From the NCBI RefSeq assembly GCF_001949145.1, contig NW_019091371.1, positions 300,421-364,420 of the forward strand: 64,000 nucleotides of DNA, given 5' to 3'. The notes under the pieces were generated by a model, which saw nothing but the letters and a program-made list of their open reading frames with translations, searched no databases and was not told where the DNA came from. The stretch's first letter is position 1, and the number at the start of each line of letters is the position of its first letter. The position numbers were made by a program, and so were the translations under genes. Source of the stretch: Acanthaster planci (Eukaryota; Echinodermata; Asteroidea; Valvatida; Acanthasteridae). This document shows positions 50,801 through 63,900 of the stretch, in pieces.

Positions 50801-53800
50801 ACATTTTGCAAGAATGGCTAGTTCATATATTATTTCCCCTTCATGTCCAATGTATTTAAGACTCCAGCAAAATAACTCCCTGCATGTAATTGCAAGGTTT
50901 CTTTATTGTGATATTAAGTGTAGCAGTCCAGGTTTTGTTGAATTGAAGAAAAAAATAACGAAATATGTGTAGAAACCTAAATTAAAAACTTGCATTTTGT
51001 ACATTATGCTTCTATCAAAAAACAATTCTTACTACAAAAAAGAGAAAATGGATTTTGTACTTGCAGTAATCCTCTTACAATGGTTCTATGATTAAAATGT
51101 CATGTCCAATCTCAGAAAACCTGGCTTGAAATGCCATAGGCATTGTCAAATGGAGTTCCACGTTGTGATGTGACAGCTATTATGCTAATGGCATGCAGGA
51201 GTCCTGACCAAATTTACCCTGGAAAAGGAACTGCCTTTTTCCTACCGTATTTCATTAGCTCAGTCACAACAGTCTACTGGATTTCTTATTCAGCAAGGAC
51301 TGGACTCTTGGCTTGTACACCAGTGCATGAAGCGATAGAATGTTTCCACTTGGACACACACTCAGTTTCCAATTCACTAGTGACATGTCAGCTTGTTTTT
51401 CCCTGCCGGCAGAATACTTCTCTTAGTTGCCACACAGTGTACTGCACCATGCACAACAATTCCTGTGGAGGAAGATGCCATGACGCCTGATGAGAACAAG
51501 ACATCCTCATGGATTTGACAAAGAAAAATAGCAAGGTAGAAGATGAAGCCACAAAGGGCAGGCCTAGGGACAATCAAATCACCACTGAAAGTCAAAGATA
51601 ACAAAATTGGGAGAAACCTTATTAGCTGTCTAAAAATTGAGCTTTTATATACAGTGATATAATTGGAAGGCCACACAGTAAATAGAAATTCTATTCCAAG
51701 GTCTCCAGAAATATATTATATTTAAAACTACATGTAAACTTGTTGGTAATGCAGGGATTAATTGAGGCATGTTCAAAAATTTTCAGGATTAATTCAGACA
51801 TTTCAGGCTATAAATAATGAAATTTCACATTTGTGCGATGAAAGAATAAACGACTCTCACAAGTACACTCATAAATGTAACTATATGTTTAATAACCTGT
51901 TCATTCCAAACTCTGAACAAATACTTCAAACTCATATCATGCCTGTAGCTAGGTATGGAATCTGAATAAAGTTTGATAGCAAGTTGGATGATGTTTAGTG
52001 ATTGAAGCATCTTCTAAACTTGAAATTGATGACATATATGTTTAAGAAAGAAATGATCAATCTTGGATGCTCTCACTTTTGAAAAAATAAATTAAATGAT
52101 GTCATAGGTGTGCTAATTGGAATTTCCTTAATTGATTGCTCATGTACAGGTATGCGTACTCTAAATTGCTTCTGGAACAACTTACTATCAAGTGTAATTT
52201 AATAACAGAAGGAAAAGAATTCAGCCATAATGGCATACAAATGTATTAAAGGTTATTTAGTGTTGTTATCTAAGTGACTTATATTTGGCAAAACTACATG
52301 TACATGTATTAAACCACAATTCATATTAAAATGGATCTGCAGAGTTCACTACCTGATGGCATTATTTTTGCCAAAAATTTTGACTTTCAAAAAAGGCAAC
52401 ATGTACTGCCACATGCCACAAATATTGACTCATTGGAGTCAATGGAACACTCCTCCCCGAGCTGAAGTGCACCCCCATTTGGCGAAAGAAAGACCAGTGG
52501 TTACAAGTGGGTTCTTGCACGCATTCTGCGTGTATGCAAAGACCATACATGCCAGAATAAATTAGTTACGCGTACTCGGCATACTCCGTGTCAAACACGC
52601 ATATATTTGTGCACGTCATGACGCGCCTATGCAGTGAGTACCAAAAAATGCCCTCTTTTGTTCCCCTTTGGAGCAGATAGTTGTGCAGTATTTGTTATCG
52701 TAGCCTCATATTTTTCAACACCCTGGGATGTGCCCACTGAGTGGTATTTTCTGCCACAGCAGGCTGTGTCTAGCAGCCAGGTTCAAGCTCAACAAATGGT
52801 CTGCCCACACAGACTTCATTTTGTATGAAACAAATGGGGGATTAGCATGTACATGTATAAATGACAGATGAGATTCAGTCCAGGCGCGTGTGGCAGTTTA
52901 ACTCAGATCTCTGTAGTTAAGAAACTGAAAGATGGAATGACTTGAAATATCCAACCAATACTTTACTGCATCAGCTGCACTCATTAATTCATCCGTGAAA
53001 AACATGCTGTTTGTTGTTGTCGATGTTTACTGGCAAATAGAAGTCACTCTGATGTCAACGCCTCAGTTGGTTGTAAGGTAATTCAAGCCTGAAATGGGAG
53101 TGTGTCTCCTCCTTGTGCCTGGATGTTGCAACAAATTACTGAACCTGTGGCTCTTGATGCACTACATGCACACTATATTGGCACCCAGGCACCATTTGAA
53201 GATTAATTTCATTCCGTGTGTTCTGTCACGTCCCGGCATGATATTTGATCATGTCTTATTCTCTGGGCTTGATGTAATGTACTTGTGTTTAAATTCGGTG
53301 TGACGTGTGTTTTGTGAAAAATCTCAACAGGAGGTAATATATCTTGTGTGAAAAAAAACCTTACATGTGTGTGTCTTATGTCTTGTAAAGATTATAGGAA
53401 GATGTAGCCATGTTAATGGCAGTGTACAATTCATAGGGATGAGATCTGCAACAAATCTGATACATGTGTGTTTTAAGGAAGACCAGGGTTGGAGTGTCAA
53501 ATTACATGCGCATGTCACTGGTACATGTGCCGTACACATACATGTGTATACATTTATTACTGATATTTGTGTAGCAGTAGAACAAATCTTGAACTGTAAT
53601 TGAAGCAGACTTCAGACTTGTTTTTGTCATAAACGATTGTTTGTGACATGTGCACACAGAATGGTGAGTTACACCTAACAAGATACACATGTAAATTTCG
53701 TTATGTTTAATTGCCTCCAATTTCAAAAAATGCCAGCAATCAATCTAATGTTTCAGTAAAATATCTGAACGGAGATAATATATCAAGTTAAGCAGTTTTG

Positions 53801-53816
53801 CAGGAATGCTTGTCGG
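47842..53816. other. Non-coding stretch
   Basis: No recognisable gene. A perfect 20-bp tandem duplication lies at 48236-48275, and an 8-bp inverted pair of TAATCT homeodomain-type sites at 50552-50576. A cysteine-rich open frame at 51143-51490 (plus) has no family resemblance. Confidence 0.5.
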
Positions 53817-54560
53817 TCTTAAACTTACACAGCTTCAAGTCTTTCCCTGTCTTCCCAACCTTGCCTGCCTAGCTACCTACCTCCATCCCTTTCTGTACCC
53901 TGCCTGTCATTCTGTCTCATTCCATGACCCTGCCTGCTTAGCTGTCTCCCCCTTCTTCACCCTGCATACCTGCCTGCCAGTCTGCCTCTTTCCCTGATCT
54001 GGCCTGTCTGCCCATGTCCCTCCTCCTTTCACCCTGCCTGTCCTTCTACCTACCTTTCCCTCCCTTTCCCTGTCTGCCTGCCAGTCTGCCTCTTTCCCTG
54101 ATCTGGCCTGTCTGCCCATGTCCCTCCTCCTTTCACCCTGCCTGTCCCTCTACCTACCTTTCCCTCCCTTTCCCTGTCTGCCTGCCAGTCTGCCTCTTTC
54201 CCTGATCTGGCCTGTCTGCCCATGTCCCTCCTCCTTTCACCCTGCCTGTCCTTCTACCTACCTTTCCCTGTCTGCCTGCCAGTCTGCTCATCTTTCACCC
54301 TGCCTTCCTGTCTATTCTTCCCTTACCTTTCCTGTCAGTCTAACCCCTTCTCCGACCCTGCCTGCCCATCTACTCCCTTCCCTAATCCTGCAGTCAGCCT
54401 AGCTGTCCCTTTCCCTCACCCTACCTGCCTCTGTCTCCTTTTTATCTGCTTGTCCTTTTCCCCCTCCACCACAAGCCTGCCTTCCTGTATTTCTACCTGT
54501 TTGGTATCTATCTGCCTGTCCATCAGATACCTGCATCCCACATCTACTATGCTGTGCTGT
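53817..54560. repeat. Polypyrimidine tract containing a 104-bp minisatellite
   Basis: The plus strand is almost entirely C and T with CCTGCC and TTTCCC words. Within it, a unit of exactly 104 bp is repeated: the word ATCTGGCCTG starts at 53997, 54101 and 54205. A third copy lacks about 12 bp and decays by about 54290. Overlapping open frames with leucine- and proline-rich products (from 54014, 54118 and 54222) are by-products, because 104 is not a multiple of three and each copy shifts frame. Confidence 0.9.
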
Positions 54561-54833
54561 TTTTGTACTCTACGCTCAGTACTTCACAAACTACTGAATT
54601 ACTTTCATTGGTTTGTTTTTGGTTTGCTTTTTTTCAACATGTGGTAACTGCACTAGTTGTGATGTACTTCATTGTTCTCTTGACTTTCCCTATATAGCCT
54701 TGCAAAACGTCTTTCTTAAAAAAATTAAAACACATTTGGTTAAAAACTGGTGACATGTGGTGTTCATAATACGTGGTGTTGCACCTTTGTGAACAATTTA
54801 AGTGTCAGAAAATTTCATTCAAAATCCAAAACT

Positions 54834-54981
54834 AGCGCCCCCCCGAACAAAGATATTGACAAATGAGAAGAGTCACCAATATTTGGCTGGATAGCTCAGT
54901 TGGTAGGGCACGGGTACAATGTTCCGGAGGCAGTAGGTTCAAATCCCACTCTAGTCAATTTCTTGTTTCGTCTTTATTATG
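54834..54981 (+). mobile_element. SINE-like insertion with internal tRNA-like region and 13-bp target-site duplication
   Basis: The 148-bp segment is flanked by perfect copies of AAAATCCAAAACT at 54821-54833 and 54982-54994, the mark of retroposition. It contains a tRNA-like block at 54883-54958 with A box TAGCTCAGTTGG (54892-54903), B box GGTTCAAATCC (54936-54946) and an eight-pair acceptor-like stem. The T stem has one mismatch and the anticodon arm is imperfect, so it is not a functional tRNA. Unusually, about 49 bp precede the tRNA-like part and only 23 bp follow. Confidence 0.8.
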
Positions 54982-54994
54982 AAAATCCAAAACT

Positions 54995-57900
54995 GTCGAT
55001 GTCGGGAAATTGGGCTTGAATTCAGCTGAGTGTTCCCTAACGTGACGCACTAAAAAAAATCTCAGAAAATCCCACAATTGATAAATTGATAAATTTTTGT
55101 AAAGCATCGTTACTTCCACTCGAATACCCATCCACAAATTTGTTAGAAAATTCTTTTCCTATTTTTGGGCACATTTCAAAAGAGTTCATTTTGCACATCG
55201 TAAAAACCTGAAAATTGGGCAAAATATAATGTCATCTGAACTTTGTAGCAGGTATGTAAAATTGAGATTCATGAATCAGAATATTAGGAGTTTGATGAAG
55301 TTTCACTAACTGAAATTTGAGCCAAAAATATTGCTCATGAGACAAGAAACAAAAAAGCGCGTGACTTTAGGGGCCAAGCCATGTTAGGGTAAATCAACAA
55401 TACAGTAGTCCTGTAATCCTGTTCAAGATTTGAACGACCAGTGCAAATGTTATTTGAGACAGCCAAAGTGTAAAAGCTTTGGATGTGAAATGAAAACAGT
55501 GCTTTATAGCTTTATGTACAGTGCAGTAGGCCTAGCTAGTAGCCTTAGTATGAAACTAAGGCAGGGATATATAACAGTACACATTGCCAGTGTAAACTAA
55601 ATACTTCAAGATTGGGAAAAAAGTCACTGCAGCTTGTTAGAAGAGCCCTTGAGCCTTGAGGGACAGTATACTACAGAATAAAACTGACAATGCACACTAT
55701 GCATATGTAACATGATATTGGTATCTGTCTACTTGCTTGGACATGACTGTAGCCCAGGTCTCTCACTCTACTGGTAGCTTGCAACTTTTCCACCATTACA
55801 GTAACATGCAATATGATGCCCCCCCCAAATAATCCCATCAAAATTAAATTAGCCATTAAATATTCATTGGCAAAATCTTTGCAAAGGGTGTGACTGGTTC
55901 ATGTTCATGTTTGGGCTTGATTACATTTTTTGGCAGGCTCAGCGAGACATTGCAGAAGATCAAGCTGTTTATTAAGTGTCCATGCTGTAAATTTTATTTG
56001 GAAACATTTGTATAACTGTCTACTCCTCTCAAATGTAGGTAAATCTCTCGGTTAGTCTCTTTGCAAAGTACTTGTTCTTAAACATTTAAATGTTTCCATG
56101 CTTTCCCTTAAATGGTTGCACTGTTTGTTAGGATGTCATTACAGGCAGACACAACTCGTTTGGATTTTATTTTGGATCAAATTATGAGCCCAAAATTTAC
56201 TCATTGAAATTTTTTGTGAGAATTGACAAACTGATGAGACAACAAATCACCAAATTGAACATAGTTTATAACAACCAAAAAAAAGCCAAAATTCTATCAA
56301 AGTTTAGTACAAAAATAGCTGGAACACTGAAGTTTTTGTCTCAGATGACATCACAGTATTAATAAAATTTATTTTAGCATAAAAATAAAAATGTCCTTAA
56401 AATGGCATGACAAAAATTGAAATCAGATTGAAATGGAAGGAGCACGCACTAGAACTTAATGAACAGAACTACATTGCATGAGCCCTTTTAAATTAAAGTG
56501 GCTGTCTGTCTTTTCATGTTTCTTCGACAAATTTGTCATGGCATCATGGTCATTGTACTGAGGAATTTAAGACACCTGGTATGTACATGTATCATTGAAA
56601 GCAATTTAAATGTAGAAATTCATTGAAAAACATCGTCTGCGATGTTGACATTCAGAAAAAATGTTCTTCATTTCTCAGTGCTCTATCTTAGGATGGTTCA
56701 TAATGCAGCAAAGGCATAGAAACATGGATGTCACACTAAGGTTCAGACATATTTTAGTAAGTTTTAAAACCCAGAACTAAATTTTTGTACCTTTTTTGTT
56801 GCAGCAATTCACATTAAACAGTGCAGATGCAGTTAACTGATTTTTTTAACAGAGCCAGACTAAATGATTGTAAAGTTGCAATATAATGTTTTGTTGCAAA
56901 AATTTTACAATATTTTGGCAACCATTGACCTGTTTGTCAAACTGTCTACAGTGCATTTCTTACATGCCTTTTTTGTGTGTGTATTCCCTGCATTGAAGAG
57001 TTTAGAAAGAGTGACTTTAAAATTTACATGGACAGTTTCTTTAAGTGATAAAACTTTTTTTTGACTGTGAAAAATACATGAAGGTTGCTGACAAACAATT
57101 GCAAAAGATGAATACGACCAACTGCATTGCTTCAATGAGCAGTATTCAAGAGAAAGTCCTTGCCTTAAGTTAAGAGGATTAGCATACATGAATGCAACAA
57201 ATCTTTGCAAAAGGCTCTTTGAATTCCCGCCTGCGATTCTGTCATGGTTTCACACAGCAAACATCCGCCGTTTAATATAATACCGTCCCCTGCAGGGAAC
57301 TGCAGTCTCACCTTCACAAAGTTATGCACAGACATTGCAGGATGCCTTGAAGAATCCCACATCCCGACACCCTTGCGACGTTTCTTCCCATCAGTAATTG
57401 CCTAACAGGATCAGCGACACAATGCATAGCAACTACTTACTGATGTACAGCAACACTTGCCACGCAGCAGTGTCTGTGGCAGGGGGTTTTAATCTCATTT
57501 GTTGTGGTATTTGTACCCAGCAGCATGAGTGTGAAGTTTAACAGATTTTTTTTTAAATTAAGATTTGTATAGACCTACGTGTAGAAAGTCATGTCATTGG
57601 CCTACTTCCATTGACATTTCATCTTGTGAAGCAAACATCTTTCTTCTTCTGAAATCAGAAGTAATCATGATTTGTTTGTTTTTCTGGTTTCTTTTGTTAA
57701 TTTTTGGCTGCTTGCCTTATACTGCTGTATTTTTGGCTGCTTGCCTTATACTCTGTATCCAACCCTCATCTGATTCTGGTCGAAGCACCCAATAATGTTG
57801 TGGCACTTTAGAAGAGAATTACATGTACATGTACATACTAGTAAATGTACATGAATATCAGTCAAAATTGGTTTGCCTTACAATTTGTAGTGAACTGTTT

Positions 57901-60900
57901 ATGGTAAATTACAGTAAAGGTAAAATACATGTGAAATACATGTGAACAAAATCACTTTGTTTTGTCTGTATTTAGGTATTGAAATGTCTGTTGTTTTTAG
58001 GGACCTCTCCAAACAGTACTTCCCTACACCATATCAGCTATTTGTATCTATTTGGAGACTTTAGTACAATTTTTTTTTTACCACAAACTAATAAAGATGT
58101 TTTGAAAAAATAAATCTCCACTTAACGGCCATCTTGCTGCTAGTTGGAACAACTTCACCATCTACCCGGAGGATTTGAAAGGATTTGTGCAATTCAGGGA
58201 ACATAGCTGACATTGAAATTCATTAATTCAATTTCCTTGGAAGTACATTGGCTTCCTGCACATCTGTGAAAACATTCCTTACAAAAATTATAGGGGTCAG
58301 AGAAATCAGTTTTTTTTTAAACAGAGTTGTTTGTTCATTTGTATTTGTGTGATTTCTCCTTGATTTCTGGTCAATCCAGGTAGACTCTCTCTAACTATGC
58401 TTTTGCATTACAGTCAAGCTAAATTCAATCCTGCAAGCACTGCAGCCATTTGTTTTTAGGGATTTTTCCAAATATGGGAAATTGTTATTCATGCCCTGTC
58501 AATCCAGAGAGGAAAGTGTGGATATAATTGAGTGAGGAAAGAGAGTTCTTTTTAGATATCTTGGCATTGCCATTCAATTACACTGCTCAAGGCAGAGAAC
58601 AGTGTCTACTGTTACAATCTCCAATGCCGATTTAGGTCACACTGGTGAACATCAGCAGCAGTCATTCACTACCTAGTTTAATTGCCCTGAAACTCTAGAA
58701 ATGTAACTGTCAGAGAGCAAATCTGATCATGGAGGAAGGAATATTCTACAATGGTAGTGGCATTTGTTGCCAGCTACACGTACTAATTTATAAGATGTAT
58801 CTTTTAAAGAGTTGTGTTTCTGGAAAGTAAGACGTAGCTTTATCCCAGAGTTAGCCACTGTCATGAAAGCAGACATGGCCTGATTTTTGTCCCCTGTGAG
58901 TCACTTCTCTTGGCGTTGCCATTTCCCTTTCATCATGAGGTAAATCAATTCAATTTGAATGAAAGCCTGCGGTTGCTCCCCCCACCCATCAAGTTCCACT
59001 TTTATCCGAGTGGCTGTATGAAACGGCGATGTCTCCCTCAGGGGTCACTGACACCCAATGGCAGGAGGTATGGGATGGATATCGGGACATCAATTCACAG
59101 ATCCTTCACTCGCATCCCTCCCGGATAACATCTCTCAGGAATTATGGACATCAAAGGTTGAGAAGATTTCACATGGCAAGATATTTATGCAGAAGCCTCA
59201 GTGTCCCGGAGGGCTTCCACCTCTTGACGCCGACGTCCAACAGACATCTGACTAGCAAAGAATGCAAATTCTATCATGCTGGCGCAAGCCTTGGGGTATA
59301 TTAAAGCTGTGTGGAAATACTAAACTTGCTGTAGATAAAATAAACATGGGGATTTATCCAATTAATTTGGAAATGGCATGCTGCAGCAGTAAGAATGTAA
59401 TATATGGTTCATGTGTACACATGTCTGCAAAGCTAATGCAGTTTGAATTGATTAAAAGGATTGTCATAGGTTAATTTATTTAAGATAGTTAGTAAAACAT
59501 TAAATGACTAAATGTACATACTGCTCATTGGAATTAATGATTTAGACTGTTGTTTGTGCTTGCTTCTTATATACGTGTAAAAAAAAGATGTAACTTCAGA
59601 AAAATAGAAATATCATTTTCGATTAAAACAAATATTAGAACTGGAAGACCTTCACATAAGAAAGCATCTAAAAATGTAAACACTTCAAGCTTCCTCCAAT
59701 TGAATGTGACAGTTGATACAGGCCCTTAAGTGGTAGATGTTTTTAAACATTTTACCAACATTTTCCATCATCATCCACCGCGGTGATTATGTTTATCTCT
59801 TCTAACATTTTCCATCTGATTTGGAGATTGGGCTCAAGCCAATCACCTACATGTATTTGAAATTGTCAAATTCCATTTTTTTTTCTTTTCTGCCCTTTTT
59901 TCTGGACATGTTCTGGGGCTTATGTTTCGACAAGGTATTATGCATAAACTTGAAAGTTGGAAGGAACATCAACCCCGATTCTGAGGTGTGCTTATAAGGG
60001 TGACGTTGTGATGATGTCATCGGGTGTCAAATTACAAGCAATTAATTTTTAATATTTTTAATCATTGAAAATCCTTATAAAATCAACTGTGTACCTCATC
60101 TTGCTGTTTGTGGCAAGTTATAGAGTTAATTAAGGTCATCATTTTAGTCATGTACAGAAAGTCACCTGACCTCTGCTTTTGTTAGAAACCAGATATGTCT
60201 AATAATTACATGTACATGAATTTGAAATTGGTAAATGATATGAGTACTTACTGTCATGGTCATAAGTCTATTGGTATTACATGTACATGTATTAATTAGA
60301 TACAAATATTGTTCAAAAATGGGACTAGACATCATGAATTTCTCCAGCTCCCCTCTAGTGGCAGGTTAAAAATTGTAAACGGTGCATTTTCATTTGTAGT
60401 GTGTAGTGAAATTTGCCGTAGTTGCTTAAAAATTGGTGGATAGGTGACCTACGTGTAGACAGCATATGTCTAAGGATTCAAGTTGATGATGTGAGATCAG
60501 TCGTGAGAGATACAGTCTTACCATAAAATTATGGAATAATACGTATCCAGTTTTCCTTGTAGTCTTAGTTTCAAGATGTCCTTAGTGGTGCAGTGTTTAA
60601 GCATGCACTGCCAATTGGCTGCACAGTGAAGCGGCTCGGGGGACCTGTACACACGTACATGAGGCCACAAAGGATGGTATATCTTGGGAATCGTTGTTTG
60701 CAACAGTGTGTGACCTATATGCATCATTCAGTAGATAGGTCACAAGAATAAAAGAGCTCATGTGCACTTTTGGGAATCATGGTTTAGTAATAAGCTGGCT
60801 AGTCACTGATTAGGTATATTACATTACATTACTGAAGCTACTGCGTGGGTCATGCATGCCTGCGTCCCCGGCCGGCCATTTGCCCTGCACCAGGCCCACT

Positions 60901-63900
60901 AGGCTGACATGTCTCTGATCTTCTCAACAGCCCGGGTGACAATCACCAACACTTTGTCCCATTTGCCTCCAGGAGCATGTATTTTGCTCAAGGTATCAAA
61001 GACAAATGGTGCCGCTTGGAAAATCGCACTCTTTACAAATCCATCAAGTGGATAAATCATTGAAAAAAAAATCATGGCCTCATAGAATTTGATGGAGAGC
61101 ACTGATTTGGGGTTTTAAGCATTCCAAGGCCATTTTTTTTACTACAAATCGATTGCTTTCTTCACCCTGTCGAACATGATTTTCACCAAACAAAAAAACT
61201 CGCTCTCTATTTGCACACTTTATAAACAGGTGAGTTGGACCATTCATTTATGTATGGTAGTATGCATAGGAACTAGACAAGAGGGTCAACAAGTATACCC
61301 GGCAACATCATGCAATTATACAATTACATGTTTGAAAATATATGCACAATTCTGCTTGGAATTTCTCTGATTACCTGTTGCATTAACTATCCAACATTCA
61401 ATAGAAACTCTTGGCATCATTATGCACTTTAATTGCTATCATACCAGTACTTTTTCCCAATTTAAACTATAATTGAAGGATTTTTGGCCCCTAAGATTTG
61501 CTTACAGATGATTCTCTCTAGGTCATAGTTTGCTTTTTATACTTTTTTGGTTCCATTATAGCACGTTTACAATTTCAAAAGGGTGAGCAGTCACAATTGT
61601 CTGTGTTTCATTGTCATCATGCCATGAAATAACAGTGGATGCTGTTGTTACACAACTTTGTAGCCTTTATGAAAAGTGACCAGTGCTGACTGAGTCTGGA
61701 CTTGTACTCAAGTTTGAACTTGAATCCAATTTGGACTTGATTCAACTTGACCCAGTGTCATGGCCTTTAGAACCTGTCTGAGCTAAGTGCTTGGACTTGG
61801 CTCAGTTTATTAACTTAAAAAGAAAATCTAAATTGTTGAAACAGTCCCATGTCTGTTTTCTGATCAGTTAATTCTAGCGTGGGACAATTTTTCCAAACAT
61901 TAATCTGGGCGATTGAATAATCATAACAGATTGGATGGTGTCTATATTCTTGGTACATGCCTGCGTGTATGTGTTTTGCGAGAAACATTGACTCACTCTT
62001 CAGGAGACAAACAATCCTCTCCTTTGTGTATCCTGAGCATCATTTATAATTAATTGATTAGCTTCAGTGATTCAGTCTCAGTCAGTGCTAGACAAGGGAG
62101 CATTTCTTATGTGCTTATTTCCATTTAAAGGGTTTGCCACAGTAAGTCACAGAGAAATATTGTGATCCCTCGTCTTACAAATTTGGATGATCTGTAAGTT
62201 TATGGCTCATACAGTAAGCCAACCATTCTGTGTGGTACGTGTACTTGGCACATCCTACTTGACTGGCCTGCTGCCAAATAAGTGTTTGATGTGCACACGC
62301 CCATTCACACACAAAAAATGTTTTGTTTATGCATTACTTGTAATTCAATGACTTCTGGCATAATGACCTGCAGTTAATCATCTAGCTATCATTGTTAAAT
62401 ATTACCACACAGATGCATTCAGAAGCCATTTAAAGACTACATTTGTTTACAGGAAAAAATCCAGCTTCAAGCATGTTTGTAAAAAACAGACAAACAACAA
62501 AACATAAATCTTCCATATATCTGTCAGAGTTTTGTAGCCTTTGTGCAACATGGCTACCATTTGGCAAGGTGGATGTTGCCATTTTTCCCTGTGATGAACA
62601 TGTACCATGAGCAAAGCAAGATCAGCCTTTTAAACCTCAGTTTCTCAGGGTCACAAGTTGCTCATTTTACATGCAGATAAATGAATAAGATTTTTTGACA
62701 AATTTGATTTGACATATTGCCCCTACACAGATGTCTCTCCTGTTCTTTTTCTGTCCCCAGGGTCCTTTTCATCTGTCCCTATCTGTCCTTGTCTTCAAAA
62801 TCAATAATCAATCGAGGAGCCATCAACCTACCATGCTTATTGGTCTTTAATTTGATGTTAAAATGATTAACCTTGTCCCTCACATGCAGAAAACATTTCT
62901 GCCATACCCCCTTTTTTGTCTGATGTCCAGTTTTCCGGTTATTTCTGTCTTTGCTTACACCATGAAGATAAAGTATGGTGCTGTTGAGATGCTGTCTTTT
63001 GTTGTGTGTTGCACCTCAAGTTAACATAAAGCTCATTCAAGACTAGAGAGAAATGTAATATTGCCTATCATCAGACATTACTGGTATTTCTTGTGGGTCA
63101 AAAAGTAAATTACCTGAAAAGTACAATGTTGTCAAATACTGTTATAAATACTCAGATATTCAAGTACTTTCTTGTCAAATCCAATAGAAATAAATGCAGT
63201 GAAACAAGGGGTAAAAATAGTAAATATACTGACAAATACAAATATTTCAAGATGTGCATACTTTTTGTTGGGAATATGTTAAATTTGATTACGGGTTTTA
63301 CCCTTACATTGATTCATGTATTGTTTGTGTAGATGATGATGCAAAAGTTGATGTAATCATGGGAGTTGTTAGTTTTTGTCTATGTACTTGATGGAGAACT
63401 GAATACACTTACTACTTTTTTTAGTGATGTAGCTTGTAAAACATCCACTACCTAGAAAGGAAAAGTGTACTCAACGATAATGAAGAAGCTAGCAGTCCAT
63501 CTCTGAGATCCCCCCTTTTTTCAGTTCTGATATATTTTTTTTTAGTGTCATGTTTACATTTTGAATCCAGGGGGATAAAAGGGAGCTTTTTTCTGAAGTG
63601 GTTGTCCAATTTTTTTATTGAAAAAGAACCCTCCTTCCATCAAAGGAAGGGTGTTCTAAAGTGTTAGAACATTCAAACAGAAAGATATAGGGAACTTGAG
63701 CTGGATACGTCACTGCATCCTTACTTTTTTGGCAGTGCTTTACAGTCATTATTAAAGTTGATGCTAACTACCAGACCATTTTTTAGTAGTAGCTATTCAG
63801 TCAATTTCTCCAAACATGTGGTGATATGACACTATTAACTATCAAAACCATTTGCCTTTGTTTGCATGGCCAGCACCTATTGAAAAGGTTTCTGCTAGGA

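Noticed and set aside
51762-51965. Possible LINE reverse transcriptase piece ('IMPVARYG')
   Set aside because: Only one short motif fits; no other conserved blocks around it.
54014-54647. Several frames starting MSLLLSPCLS, like signal peptides
   Set aside because: They are copies of one 104-bp polypyrimidine unit shifted between frames, not genes.
54883-54958. Functional tRNA gene
   Set aside because: The A and B boxes are good, but the T stem has a mismatch and the anticodon stem is poor; flanking duplications show a retroposed element.
57565-57795. Hydrophobic 76-codon frame resembling a membrane protein
   Set aside because: The hydrophobicity comes from T-rich DNA and a 29-bp duplication read in two frames; no donor or conserved feature.
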